Assembly (NCBI RefSeq): GCF_900163635.1
Contig: NZ_FUID01000002.1
Location: forward strand, 115,551-179,550
Length of the DNA: 64,000 nt
Direction: 5' to 3'
From: Leucobacter sp. 7(1)
Lineage (GTDB): Bacteria; Actinomycetota; Actinomycetes; Actinomycetales; Microbacteriaceae
Positions 1-9,351 of the stretch are shown one piece after another (position 1 is the stretch's first letter; the number at the start of each line of letters is the position of its first letter). A program made the translations under genes and the position numbers. Below the pieces are notes generated by a model that saw only the letters and a list, made by a program, of their open reading frames with translations, ran no database searches and had not been told where the DNA came from.

Positions 1-1
1 C

Positions 2-2398
2 CTCGCCCTCGCGGGCGTTGGCCCGGGAAAAGACACCCGGCAGCAAGCATTCATCGCCTCCCTCACCACCGCCATCGACGAGCTCGTGACCAAGCTTGTG
101 CCCGATCGCTCCGCGATTCTTGTTGACGACTGGGACGACCTCGATGATGCGAGCTGGGGCGTGATCTCCGCGGTCCGGGCCCGAACCGGCGTCCCCGTCA
201 TCACCGCGCGGCACCCACCGCGCCCCGGAAGCGAGCTCACCACGCGCTCCGCCCAGACAAGTTACGGCACCGCACACGAGCTTCGGATCCAGCCGCTCTC
301 GTTCTCCGAGCTCGCGCAGATCCTGCAGTCGCGCCTGGACGCACCCCTCAGCCAGAACACACTGAGCAGGATCTACGCGAAAAGCGGGGGCAACCCCGGA
401 CTCGCCCTCGCGCTCGTCGACGCCGCGGTCTCGGGCGGGAAACTCGTGTTGCAAGATGGTCTGTGGTGCGGTGCGCAGGATCTCTGGACCAATACGCTGG
501 GTGCCGCAGCCCGCGTGCTCCTCGATCGGCTCACCCCTCGCCAGCGCGACCTGCTCGAGGTGCTCGCAACGGTGGGCACAGTGAACCTCGACACGGTGGC
601 CCAGCACTCCGATCTGGAGGACATTGAGCAGCTCGAAACCGAGGGGTTCATCGCCCTATTCCCCTCCGACAGCGCGACGTTTGTGACCGTCGAGCCGCCC
701 CTGCTCGTCGAGTACTTCCGCCACGAAACCGCGTACGCGCGTCGATACCGCTTGGCGACCGCGGTCGCATCGGGGCTCGGCACCGCCGACGGAATGATGG
801 AGGCCGTCCGCGCGGCACCGCGCGGGGAAACCCGAGATGCCCGCCTTGTCAGGTTGGTACATGAGCGGGCCCGCGAAGAGCAGCTTGCCGCGCAGCAGGC
901 CTGGCGCGTTCGGCCGTCAATTGCCACCGCAACGCGGGCGATGCGCGCCGGGATGCTTGCCACGGCGGCGGCTCCCGCGGATCTCGAGAGCATCGTGGCC
1001 GAGGCTGAACACCTGCCACGCACCGAGCTCGAAGAACTCGAGTGGGTCCTTGCCCGGACCGATGCGCTCATCGCATTCGACATGGACACCGAGCGTGCCA
1101 TTGAGCTGCTCCGGGAGGCAGCCCCCCGCTGCGGCGCCTACACCGATGTGCTCGTGGCGCGAGAAGCCTACATTGCCCTCGTCTATGCGGACTCCCTGGA
1201 ACCCGCACGCGCACTCCAAGATGCACCGGCAGATGCACCGCCGCGATCCCGCGCAGCAGTCTGGGTGGGGCAGGCCATCCTCGCGCTCATCGAAGGCAGA
1301 CTTTCCGAGTGCCGAGAGCTCTGGGACCGGATCGCCGCCCTGCCCGCACACGTTCTCGCCCCGGACCCCTCGATCCGGGCGGCTACCCTCGTCTTCCAGG
1401 GCGCTGCGGACTACCTCGATGGCGATCCCGCTGCGGCCATTGAGACCGCGCTCGCCGAATTCTCCCGCGCACTGAGCAGCCGGGACGTCACGACGATCCT
1501 GGCACAGGGATCGCTCTGCGCTACGCTGCTCCTGCTGGAGAGCCGACATGAGGAGGCCGCCGAGGTGCTGGAGTGCACCACGATGCTCGGTATGCCCGCG
1601 ATCACACCGGCGTTTGTGCCGCTGACGCTCGCCATTTCCGGGTCGGTGCTCGCCTCCCGACGCGGGAATCGTGGCCTCGCAGAGCAGCATCTCGCGGAGT
1701 TCGACCGCATCACCAACGGCGCAGTGCACCTCCCGGGAGCCAGCCGCAGCTGGGCGAGTATGCAGGCGCTCACGAGCGTCGGAAAACGCCGAGAGGCCGC
1801 CGACCTCTCCCTGGCCGCGGGCGACGAACACTGGAGCCGGGGCCGGGCCCTCGCCGCGGCCTACGCCTACCTCGCGGCGCTCGACGTCGACCCGAGCGTC
1901 GAGCGCCTGGCGCACGCCGAGGCGCGCCTCGCGGCTGTCGACAGCAACACAATTCGAGTGCTGACGCAGAACGCCCGAGCCTGGGCACTGCGGGACCGCA
2001 CTGAACTGGTGCGGCTGGCCGAGCAGTACGCGCAGCAGGGGCAAACGTCGCTCGCGATCTCCGCGTACCGCCGCGCCGCGGTGATCGCCCGGACGGACGG
2101 ACAACCCGGCGAGGTGCGCGACATCGATGCCCGTCTGGCCCTTGTGCTCGCCCACGTTCCGGCGGGCCGCTACGACCCGCGGCGCGGCAGCCACACGATC
2201 GTGGAGCTCAGTAACCGCGAGCTCCGGATCGCGCAGCTCGCACGCACAGGCCTCACAAACCAGCAGATCGCAGACGAGCTGATCCTGTCGGTGCGGACTG
2301 TCGAGAGCCACCTCTACCGGATCATGCGCAAGCTCGGCATCGACCGGCGGGCGGAGCTTGCCGACCACATCGCGAGCGATCACCCCGACGCGCTGTAG
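2..2398 (+). CDS. LuxR-family large ATPase-type transcriptional regulator (5' end missing)
   Basis: The frame is open from the left edge, so the N-terminus, including any Walker A motif, lies outside the window; about 798 residues remain. Near the start is a Walker-B-like stretch (AILVDDWDDLDD), then a long alanine/leucine-rich helical region resembling the TPR-like arm of MalT/STAND-type LuxR regulators. The last 55 residues or so form a LuxR helix-turn-helix (LTNQQIADELILSVRTVESH). Such proteins are signal-gated DNA-binding activators; the ligand and targets cannot be read here. The gene is followed by a strong hairpin at 2444. An internal GTG at 86 is not the true start, because coding continues upstream of it. 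Confidence 0.85.
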   Translation, partial: LALAGVGPGKDTRQQAFIASLTTAIDELVTKLVPDRSAILVDDWDDLDDASWGVISAVRARTGVPVITARHPPRPGSELTTRSAQTSYGTAHELRIQPLSFSELAQILQSRLDAPLSQNTLSRIYAKSGGNPGLALALVDAAVSGGKLVLQDGLWCGAQDLWTNTLGAAARVLLDRLTPRQRDLLEVLATVGTVNLDTVAQHSDLEDIEQLETEGFIALFPSDSATFVTVEPPLLVEYFRHETAYARRYRLATAVASGLGTADGMMEAVRAAPRGETRDARLVRLVHERAREEQLAAQQAWRVRPSIATATRAMRAGMLATAAAPADLESIVAEAEHLPRTELEELEWVLARTDALIAFDMDTERAIELLREAAPRCGAYTDVLVAREAYIALVYADSLEPARALQDAPADAPPRSRAAVWVGQAILALIEGRLSECRELWDRIAALPAHVLAPDPSIRAATLVFQGAADYLDGDPAAAIETALAEFSRALSSRDVTTILAQGSLCATLLLLESRHEEAAEVLECTTMLGMPAITPAFVPLTLAISGSVLASRRGNRGLAEQHLAEFDRITNGAVHLPGASRSWASMQALTSVGKRREAADLSLAAGDEHWSRGRALAAAYAYLAALDVDPSVERLAHAEARLAAVDSNTIRVLTQNARAWALRDRTELVRLAEQYAQQGQTSLAISAYRRAAVIARTDGQPGEVRDIDARLALVLAHVPAGRYDPRRGSHTIVELSNRELRIAQLARTGLTNQQIADELILSVRTVESHLYRIMRKLGIDRRAELADHIASDHPDAL

Positions 2399-2443
2399 CG
2401 CGATTGGGTGATGAACACACCCACCACGCGCAGAAAACGAAAC

Positions 2444-2475
2444 AGCCCCGGTCAGAATTGATTCTGACCGGGGCT
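2444..2475. terminator. Perfect 15-bp hairpin, bidirectional terminator
   Basis: Arms 2444-2458 and 2461-2475 are exact reverse complements with a 2-base loop. On the minus strand the hairpin is followed by a T-rich run. It terminates the LuxR gene and was probably the original terminator of the tRNA-Pro gene before the island entered, since it lies just beyond the orphan tRNA 3' fragment. Confidence 0.75.
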
Positions 2476-2479
2476 TCTC

Positions 2480-2517
2480 GTCGGGATGACAGGATTTGAA
2501 CCTGCGACCCCGTCGTC
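2480..2517 (-). repeat. Left attachment-site repeat: 3' half of tRNA-Pro
   Basis: These 38 bases are identical to 6300-6337, which holds the 3' half (anticodon 3' stem, variable loop, T arm, acceptor 3' strand) of the intact tRNA-Pro. The homology stops abruptly at the anticodon stem. This is the usual footprint of site-specific integration into a tRNA 3' end. Confidence 0.85.
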
Positions 2518-3096
2518 AAAAGCCCTGATCAAGATTGCTTTCGAGGCGATACGGATGACTACGGTTCCCTGGCGTTGGTTAGGGATGCGGCGTTGCGCCC
2601 GTTCCGAGTGTAGCCGGCCAGTTCGGGGTCGTCACGGTTGATTTACCTGGGTTTTGCGTGCCCCCCCCGGCCCGACCTGTTCGCCAGAAAGGTCGGCACT
2701 TCCGAGCTGTCTCGGAGCTAGCCAGTCAGCAAGGATGAGGGTGATCATTCAGAGTCACCGTAAGAACTTGATTCAGCTCCCCGAGGCGCAAGATAGACGG
2801 CCCTGCCGAATCGGCGTCATCGTACTGCAGGAACCAACGGTGCCGTCGATTTGACGGATCCGTTCCCGCAAAGGCTCGGTGGGGTCGATTCAACTCCACC
2901 GAACCCCCTCCGCAGCCAAGCCGGGGGCGACCCCGCAGATCGACCGTGGGACGAGAGCTACCGGAGGCCGTCACGCCCGCCTTACACGCAGCGTTCCGCT
3001 GCACCTTCCCACACGGCGACTTCATCCCGCGGACTAAAGTCAGTGGCCTCTCGTACCATTCAGACCAGGACGCCATTTCCGGAGGCGAGGCATGGC
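2518..3096. other. Gene-free left arm of the island
   Basis: No reading frame here has a convincing start, ribosome site and recognisable protein. The stretch contains an 8-base C run at 2661 and no obvious terminator or repeat. It may hold degraded integrase sequence, but I could not recognise any. Confidence 0.5.
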
Positions 3097-3692
3097 ATGA
3101 CGGATCGAATCTGGCTCTATGTCCCCTACACCCAAAAGGACACCGCAAAGGCGGCTGAGGCATGGTGGGATCCCGAGGCCAAGAGTTGGTACGCATCGCG
3201 CCCCGGAATGCGGGCGTTGGATCGCCGGCTGCGTGCACCCAACGCCGAACTCCTCGACTTCTCAACTACCCCAACACCGCTATACAGGGAACCCTCGGCA
3301 AACTCAGGCGTGACTCTCGATGCGTCCGATGACCTTGCCACGATACTCCAAGGCGCAACTGCGGATGAACCTCGCCGTGGGCGATACGCGCTCCCTATGG
3401 GTGGTTCTGCCACATGCGCGACTCCGACACCCACAGCGAAGAAGCGCAGATCGCCACGGTACGGCGGCGCCCCTTACACAAGCCACTCATCATCACACAG
3501 CCGAATGAATGGCGGCACGTACTCCAACACCGCAATGACGTGGATTGGCGATTGAACGCGCATATCACCAACCTGATGAGCCGAGCGATCCCGCCAAATA
3601 CTGCGGTCAGATGGAACCCGCAAATGCGTTTCTTTGAATCCGTCACAGGAAAGTTCGTCGATTGGAAGGAACTCCGCGCCCGACAAAGCTAA
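3097..3692 (+). pseudogene. DUF5710-containing protein, apparently frameshifted
   Basis: An ATG at 3097 preceded by GGAGGCGAGG opens a frame whose first 35 residues match the DUF5710 pattern (IWLYVPYTQKDTAKAAEAWW, then DPEAKSWYA). DUF5710 is a small domain often seen in plasmid and island proteins with DNA-processing parts. That frame degenerates after about residue 95 and stops at 3555. A different frame, open from 3366 to 3692 without a start of its own, carries protein-like sequence (APYGWFCHMRDSDTHSEEAQ through FFESVTGKFVDWKELRARQS). A frameshift near 3385-3405 would join them. If the base calls are right, the gene is broken; the alternative is a 152-residue protein ending at 3555. Function unknown. 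Confidence 0.5.
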
Positions 3693-4104
3693 GAGCACCT
3701 ACCCCCCAGTGACAAATGGCGAGCAGGCGCCTTGCCCGCATCGACCAGGAAGCCTAGCGGACGGGCCCAGAACGCTGTCGTTGACCGGAACGAGGTTGAT
3801 TTGCGCGCCCGCGGCCCCCGAGCGCATCCGTCGTGAAGGCCTCACCCCCGAGTACGTACACCCACGACTCGGCCCTCCTCGTCACATCGAGAACACCACG
3901 CCTACCCGAACACCCGCAGGCTTGCCCCAGAGGCCTCCAGTCCGCAACACCTGCCGCGATGTTAGGTTCTTCGAACACTGCATCGATGTTAGATTATTCG
4001 CACACTGCATCGATGTTAATCATACTTGCCATCTTGTCCATGTTATACTTATCTGACATCGATTTGATGTTATGTTTTTGCGACACTTTGATGGAGGAGG
4101 CACC
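3693..4104. other. Island intergenic region upstream of hipB
   Basis: The first 260 bases show no gene. From about 3957 the composition turns AT-rich and holds three 27-bp-spaced repeats, an imperfect palindrome (CATCGATTTGATG) near 4058 and a TATACT -10-like hexamer at 4044. This is the promoter and operator region of the hipBA pair. Confidence 0.6.
3957..4018. repeat. Three CGATGTTA repeats spaced exactly 27 bp (putative HipB operators)
   Basis: CGATGTTA occurs at 3957, 3984 and 4011. The second and third copies share the longer word ACACTGCATCGATGTTA (3975-3991 and 4002-4018). A 27-bp period puts the sites about 2.6 helical turns apart. Position just upstream of the HTH gene suggests autoregulatory operators; a replication iteron role is unlikely because no Rep gene is nearby. 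Confidence 0.6.
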
Positions 4105-4776
4105 ATGCGGATCCAGAAGCCAGCTGACCTTGCTCGCCTCATCAAAACCCGACGGCAAGCGCAGGGACTCACCCAACAGGACGTAGCCGCCGCCGCCGGA
4201 ATCACAAGGCAATCGTTGGCGCGGGTTGAGCGTGGGCACGGTGGGGTTTCGTTTGACACGACGCTCCGCATCTTTGAGCGCCTCGGCATCCAACTCGACG
4301 CTGTCTCGCGACCTCAGACTCCTGACGCGTCCCCGGCATGGGCGCGAAATCTTGACGATCTTCGAAGAAAGGATGTTGTAGCTTCGATGCCCACGTCGAG
4401 AGTCGACGCCCAGGCGATCATCCAGAACATCGACGTCGCCGCACTCGCCAAGAACCTCAGCAACATCGACACCCAGGCGCTCACCCAAGCGCATATCCGC
4501 GATTTGGATGCTTCCCAAACCGCCGCCGTAGCAACAGCGGCTTCTCGGAGTATTGATGCGACTGCCCTGCTAGCGAACTGGCGGCGCTCCTTCGACCGGA
4601 TCACCACTCAGTTGCAGGAAAACGCCGCGCACACAGGTGCCGTACTCAATGAGAGACAAGCTCGCCATGCCGTTTTGAGCGCAGCGATTGAAGCTGGAGA
4701 TCCCGACCTCAAACCGTTGACGGATACTCAGAGAGCTCGTCCACCTGAGAACACCAGTGAGGTGAGCAATGACTGA
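4105..4776 (+). CDS. hipB: HipB-like XRE-family antitoxin with long C-terminal extension
   Basis: The start ATG at 4105 follows GGAGGAGG; a start at 4072 would put that site inside the gene. The product has 223 residues. Residues 5-65 form an XRE helix-turn-helix (LTQQDVAAAAGITRQSLARV) like HipB, which represses its own operon and neutralises HipA. The remaining 150 residues are unusual, since HipB of E. coli has only about 88. They contain recurring ID-x-x-AL units (NIDVAALAKN, NIDTQALTQ, SIDATALLANW) likely to form helices. The stop overlaps the hipA start by 8 bp, so translation is probably coupled. Confidence 0.8.
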   Translation: MRIQKPADLARLIKTRRQAQGLTQQDVAAAAGITRQSLARVERGHGGVSFDTTLRIFERLGIQLDAVSRPQTPDASPAWARNLDDLRRKDVVASMPTSRVDAQAIIQNIDVAALAKNLSNIDTQALTQAHIRDLDASQTAAVATAASRSIDATALLANWRRSFDRITTQLQENAAHTGAVLNERQARHAVLSAAIEAGDPDLKPLTDTQRARPPENTSEVSND

Positions 4777-6070
4777 CGCGCTCGACGTCTACTTGTACGA
4801 TCGCCAGATCGCGATCATCACGCGACAGGGGGAAAACCTGCAGCTGCGATATCTTCCCGACTACGTCGCCGAGGAGCACCCAGTTCCCATCTCGGTAACG
4901 CTCCCCGTTGTCAGTGGAGTCTCCCCGAGCGACACCACCAAGCGTTTCCTGGAGAACCTTCTCCCTGACCGTCCTGATGTCAAAACCCGGTGGGCCAGAG
5001 AAGCCAAACTCACCAGCGATAGCGCCTTTGACCTGCTCTCGGTCTACGGAGCCGACGTCGCAGGTGCGCTTGAGTTCTATCCTGCGGGCACCACTCCTCG
5101 CACCGAAGCCAAGCTTACGCCAGTAAGCGACCAGGCAATCGCAGAGAGAATCCGCCAGATCCGGGCAGACGATTCAGATTGGCTCGAACATCACCCGCTT
5201 GAAGAAGGATTTTCTCTCGGCGGAGCCCAAGGAAAGTTCGCCCTCGCACGACGGAACGGACAGTGGTTCGAACCCACGGGCCAACATCCTTCTACGCACA
5301 TCTTCAAACCTGGAGTCCACACGCTCCCCGGATCGGATGTCAGCGAACACGTCACTCTCCAGGTGGCGCGCAGGTTGGGGTTGAACGTCGCCACGACCGA
5401 GATCGGGATTTTCAAGGATGAGCATGTACTCATCGTCGAGAGATTCGATCGGCTGCCCGTCGGGGACGGATACATTCGCATTCACCAAGAAGACCTCGCG
5501 CAAGCTACCGGAACTTCTTTCGTAAACAAGTACGAGCGAGACAGCGGCCCGAACTATCACGACATCTTCGAGGTTTTCGACCGCGACCTCACTCCCTCCG
5601 CGGCGAAACAAGCGAAACAACGCTTTGCCGAGTGCCTCGTCTTCTCGTGGATCATCGGACACAACGATGGACACTCCAAGAACTACTCACTCACGCATAC
5701 ACCCGACGCGTCTTACCTATCCCCCTTCTACGACCTCAACACAGCTCTCCCTTTCGAACTTCCGCACATCGTCCGCGCCAAGAACTACCAGGCCTATGAC
5801 GGAGTCAAGCTTGCGTTCTCCGTCGACGGGGCCGCGACTCTTGGTGAGTTCGGACCAGAAGCCATCCACGTCCTGGAAGGTGACGCGGAGCTTGACCCCG
5901 GGCACCTAACTGTCTTTGCATTCCATATCGGAACGAATCTGCAGACAACTCTCAACGAAGTGATCGGCGAACTGCCCGAGTCCCTTCAAGAACTCAGTGC
6001 CGTCAAGCTTTTCCCCTACGCGGCCTTTGCTCAAACGTTGCGGGTTCGCGACCGCCTTGCACCCGCATAA
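4769..6070 (+). CDS. hipA: HipA-family serine/threonine kinase toxin
   Basis: The product has 433 residues, the normal HipA length. HipA toxins phosphorylate a translation component (GltX in E. coli) and cause growth arrest. Visible motifs are the glycine-rich loop SLGGAQGKFAL (149-159, including the Ser that is autophosphorylated in this family), the ATP-binding THIFKP (176-181), the catalytic HNDGHSKN (298-305, Asp300) and the metal-binding YDLNTA (321-326). All catalytic residues appear present, so an active kinase is expected. It overlaps the upstream antitoxin gene by 8 bp. Target unknown. Confidence 0.88.
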   Translation: MTDALDVYLYDRQIAIITRQGENLQLRYLPDYVAEEHPVPISVTLPVVSGVSPSDTTKRFLENLLPDRPDVKTRWAREAKLTSDSAFDLLSVYGADVAGALEFYPAGTTPRTEAKLTPVSDQAIAERIRQIRADDSDWLEHHPLEEGFSLGGAQGKFALARRNGQWFEPTGQHPSTHIFKPGVHTLPGSDVSEHVTLQVARRLGLNVATTEIGIFKDEHVLIVERFDRLPVGDGYIRIHQEDLAQATGTSFVNKYERDSGPNYHDIFEVFDRDLTPSAAKQAKQRFAECLVFSWIIGHNDGHSKNYSLTHTPDASYLSPFYDLNTALPFELPHIVRAKNYQAYDGVKLAFSVDGAATLGEFGPEAIHVLEGDAELDPGHLTVFAFHIGTNLQTTLNEVIGELPESLQELSAVKLFPYAAFAQTLRVRDRLAPA

Positions 6071-6252
6071 CAAAGCAAGACCATACGGCCAGGAGGCCAC
6101 CATGTTGCTCCTCGATGTCTTCAATCGCACCCGGTGAAGCGCTGCAAGAGCTAGGCAACAAGAGGCGGGAAGAAGCTACATCGGAGGCCGCGCATTTTCC
6201 CATGTGCCCTAAATGTGCCCTGTCCGCCTGCTGGAGCTCTTGGGCAACAAAA

Positions 6253-6296
6253 AACCCCCGGAACTTCCGCATGTTTCTGCGGAAGTTCCGGGGGTT
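6253..6296 (-). terminator. 18-bp perfect hairpin with T run: terminator of tRNA-Pro
   Basis: Arms 6253-6270 and 6279-6296 are exact reverse complements. On the minus strand the hairpin is followed by TTTTTTG, giving a classic intrinsic terminator 5 bases past the tRNA 3' end. It belongs to the island, so integration replaced the native terminator (2444-2475) with this one. Confidence 0.85.
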
Positions 6297-6299
6297 ACT

Positions 6300-6337
6300 G
6301 TCGGGATGACAGGATTTGAACCTGCGACCCCGTCGTC
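6300..6337 (-). repeat. Right attachment-site repeat inside the intact tRNA-Pro
   Basis: Identical over 38 bases to 2480-2517. It covers the 3' half of the functional tRNA, so the tRNA gene stays intact after integration. Confidence 0.85.
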
Positions 6338-6374
6338 CCGAACGACGTGCGCTACCAAACTGCGCCACATCCCG
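6301..6374 (-). tRNA. tRNA-Pro (anticodon CGG)
   Basis: Read on the minus strand, the 74 bases fold as a cloverleaf: acceptor CGGGATG/CATCCCG with discriminator A, D stem GCGC/GCGC, anticodon stem CGTCG/CGACG with loop TTCGGGA (anticodon CGG), and T stem GCAGG/CCTGT with loop TTCAAAT. No CCA is encoded. The anticodon reads CCG, a common proline codon at high GC. Confidence 0.95.
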
Positions 6375-6471
6375 ATTGCGCTTTCACGCAGGCTCTACTC
6401 TAGCGGGTCAGACACGTTTGCAAGAAATCGGTGTGGCCATTTCGTGAAACTCGCGCGGGTCGCGCCACGGG

Positions 6472-7173
6472 TCATTCGGGAGCGACGGTGGAGAGCGTGG
6501 CGATCGTCACGGGAACCGGCTGTCCGGCCCAACTCGCACGCAGCGCATAGTGGCCGTCGGCCCCCGGCACACCAGCCTGCTGAGCGTCGGTTGGCAGTCC
6601 AGCGATCGGCCCTCCCGCAAGCGCGGCCGCGTCGAGCACGTGCGGAATCCGCAGCGTCGCGAAGCCTGTCTCGGCAACAGTGACGCCGCCGAGTTCTGAC
6701 ACTGAGGCGGCCCAGAGCTCGGGAACCGCGTGATCGGGTGCCCCTGAGCCGCGCAGTCGGGTTGCAGGTTCGCGCGGCGTGCGCACACCGGACGCGGATT
6801 CCTCCCACTCCTCGGTCTCCCGGCCGCCGTGCACAATCGTCTCAGCGATCACGGTGCGGAATACCGGATCCCCCGTACCGTCGATGATCCACCGCGTCCC
6901 AAGCACACCGTGGGCGGTGGTGTCGAGCAGGAAGTCGTCGCCGTCCGCGAGGGCAGCTCCCCGATACGTGAGCGGCACGTGGAAGATCGTGTCGTCCCCC
7001 GCGGTGACGAAGTGCCCCTCGATGCCGACCTCGCCCTCGGGGTCATCCACGCGGTAGGCGGCAACGCGTTCCAGGAGTGCCACGTCGCCCCGAAACCAGG
7101 GGCGGGTCGGGAGCCAGGCGGCGAGCAACTCGTGCTTGGACGGAGACATTGTCGTGTCGTAGATGAGAGCCAT
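6472..7173 (-). CDS. Maltokinase N-terminal-cap-like domain protein
   Basis: From ATG 7173 the product has 233 residues. It starts ALIYDTTMSPSKHELLAAWL and continues with RPWFRGD and a WIIDGTGDPV region. This resembles the stand-alone proteins annotated as maltokinase N-terminal cap-like in actinobacteria, which occur without the kinase domain and have no proven role. A start at 7212 is possible, but a TATGAT box at 7181-7186 ends seven bases before ATG 7173, which fits a leaderless transcript from that codon. No signal peptide or membrane segment. It runs towards the tRNA. Confidence 0.65.
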   Translation of the reverse strand: MALIYDTTMSPSKHELLAAWLPTRPWFRGDVALLERVAAYRVDDPEGEVGIEGHFVTAGDDTIFHVPLTYRGAALADGDDFLLDTTAHGVLGTRWIIDGTGDPVFRTVIAETIVHGGRETEEWEESASGVRTPREPATRLRGSGAPDHAVPELWAASVSELGGVTVAETGFATLRIPHVLDAAALAGGPIAGLPTDAQQAGVPGADGHYALRASWAGQPVPVTIATLSTVAPE

Positions 7174-7218
7174 GACGCCGATCATACGCCGACGCGAGGA
7201 CACACCTCTCACACAGCA

Positions 7219-7255
7219 CGATGCCCCACCCCGGAAATTCCGGGGTGGGGCATCG
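7219..7255. terminator. 16-bp perfect hairpin downstream of typA
   Basis: Arms 7219-7234 and 7240-7255 with a 5-base loop lie between the typA stop and the next minus-strand gene. No T run follows, but position and stability fit a transcription end for typA. Confidence 0.7.
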
Positions 7256-7293
7256 AGGGCTGCAGACCGGCGCGCACGGCGCCGAGCCGTGTG

Positions 7294-9201
<1,908 letters not shown>

Positions 9202-9339
9202 AGAAGTGGTGTCCTAACGTGACGAACGGGTCGTCGACACGGCGGGGTGCCGGGCATCGCGGAAGAACCCCTGACGATGCCGAAGAAGCCGACGCACTAG
9301 TATAGCGGATCGAGGCCCGATCCAGCCACTCCCATCGTA

Positions 9340-9345
9340 TATGAT
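9340..9345 (+). promoter_or_regulatory. -10 box of a predicted leaderless transcript
   Basis: TATGAT ends six bases before ATG 9352, placing the transcription start at or next to the A of the start codon. No ribosome-binding sequence precedes this ATG. Confidence 0.55.
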
Positions 9346-9351
9346 CGGACC

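Larger units (their letters stand above)
2481..6337. mobile_element. Small genomic island at tRNA-Pro carrying a hipBA module
   Basis: About 3.8 kb lies between the direct repeats of the tRNA-Pro 3' half. Parts of it are visibly less GC-rich than the flanks, especially around 3500-4100. Contents left to right: a gene-free arm, a broken DUF5710 gene, a repeat-rich control region, hipB-like and hipA-like genes, and an island-borne terminator for the tRNA. I find no integrase, recombinase or relaxase, so the element is a decayed or non-autonomous remnant, or is mobilised in trans. Confidence 0.75.

Noticed and set aside
917..2383. 488-codon minus-strand frame opposite the LuxR gene
   Set aside because: Antisense of a clear coding region; Arg/Gly/His-rich translation with no domain.
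2518..3096. Phage integrase next to the left attachment repeat
   Set aside because: I looked on both strands for tyrosine recombinase motifs and found none that could be defended.
3957..4018. Iterons of a plasmid-type origin
   Set aside because: Only three short copies, no Rep gene; placement before the HTH gene fits operators.
6003..6368. Minus-strand frame beginning inside tRNA-Pro
   Set aside because: Its N-terminus is translated tRNA sequence, a common false ORF.
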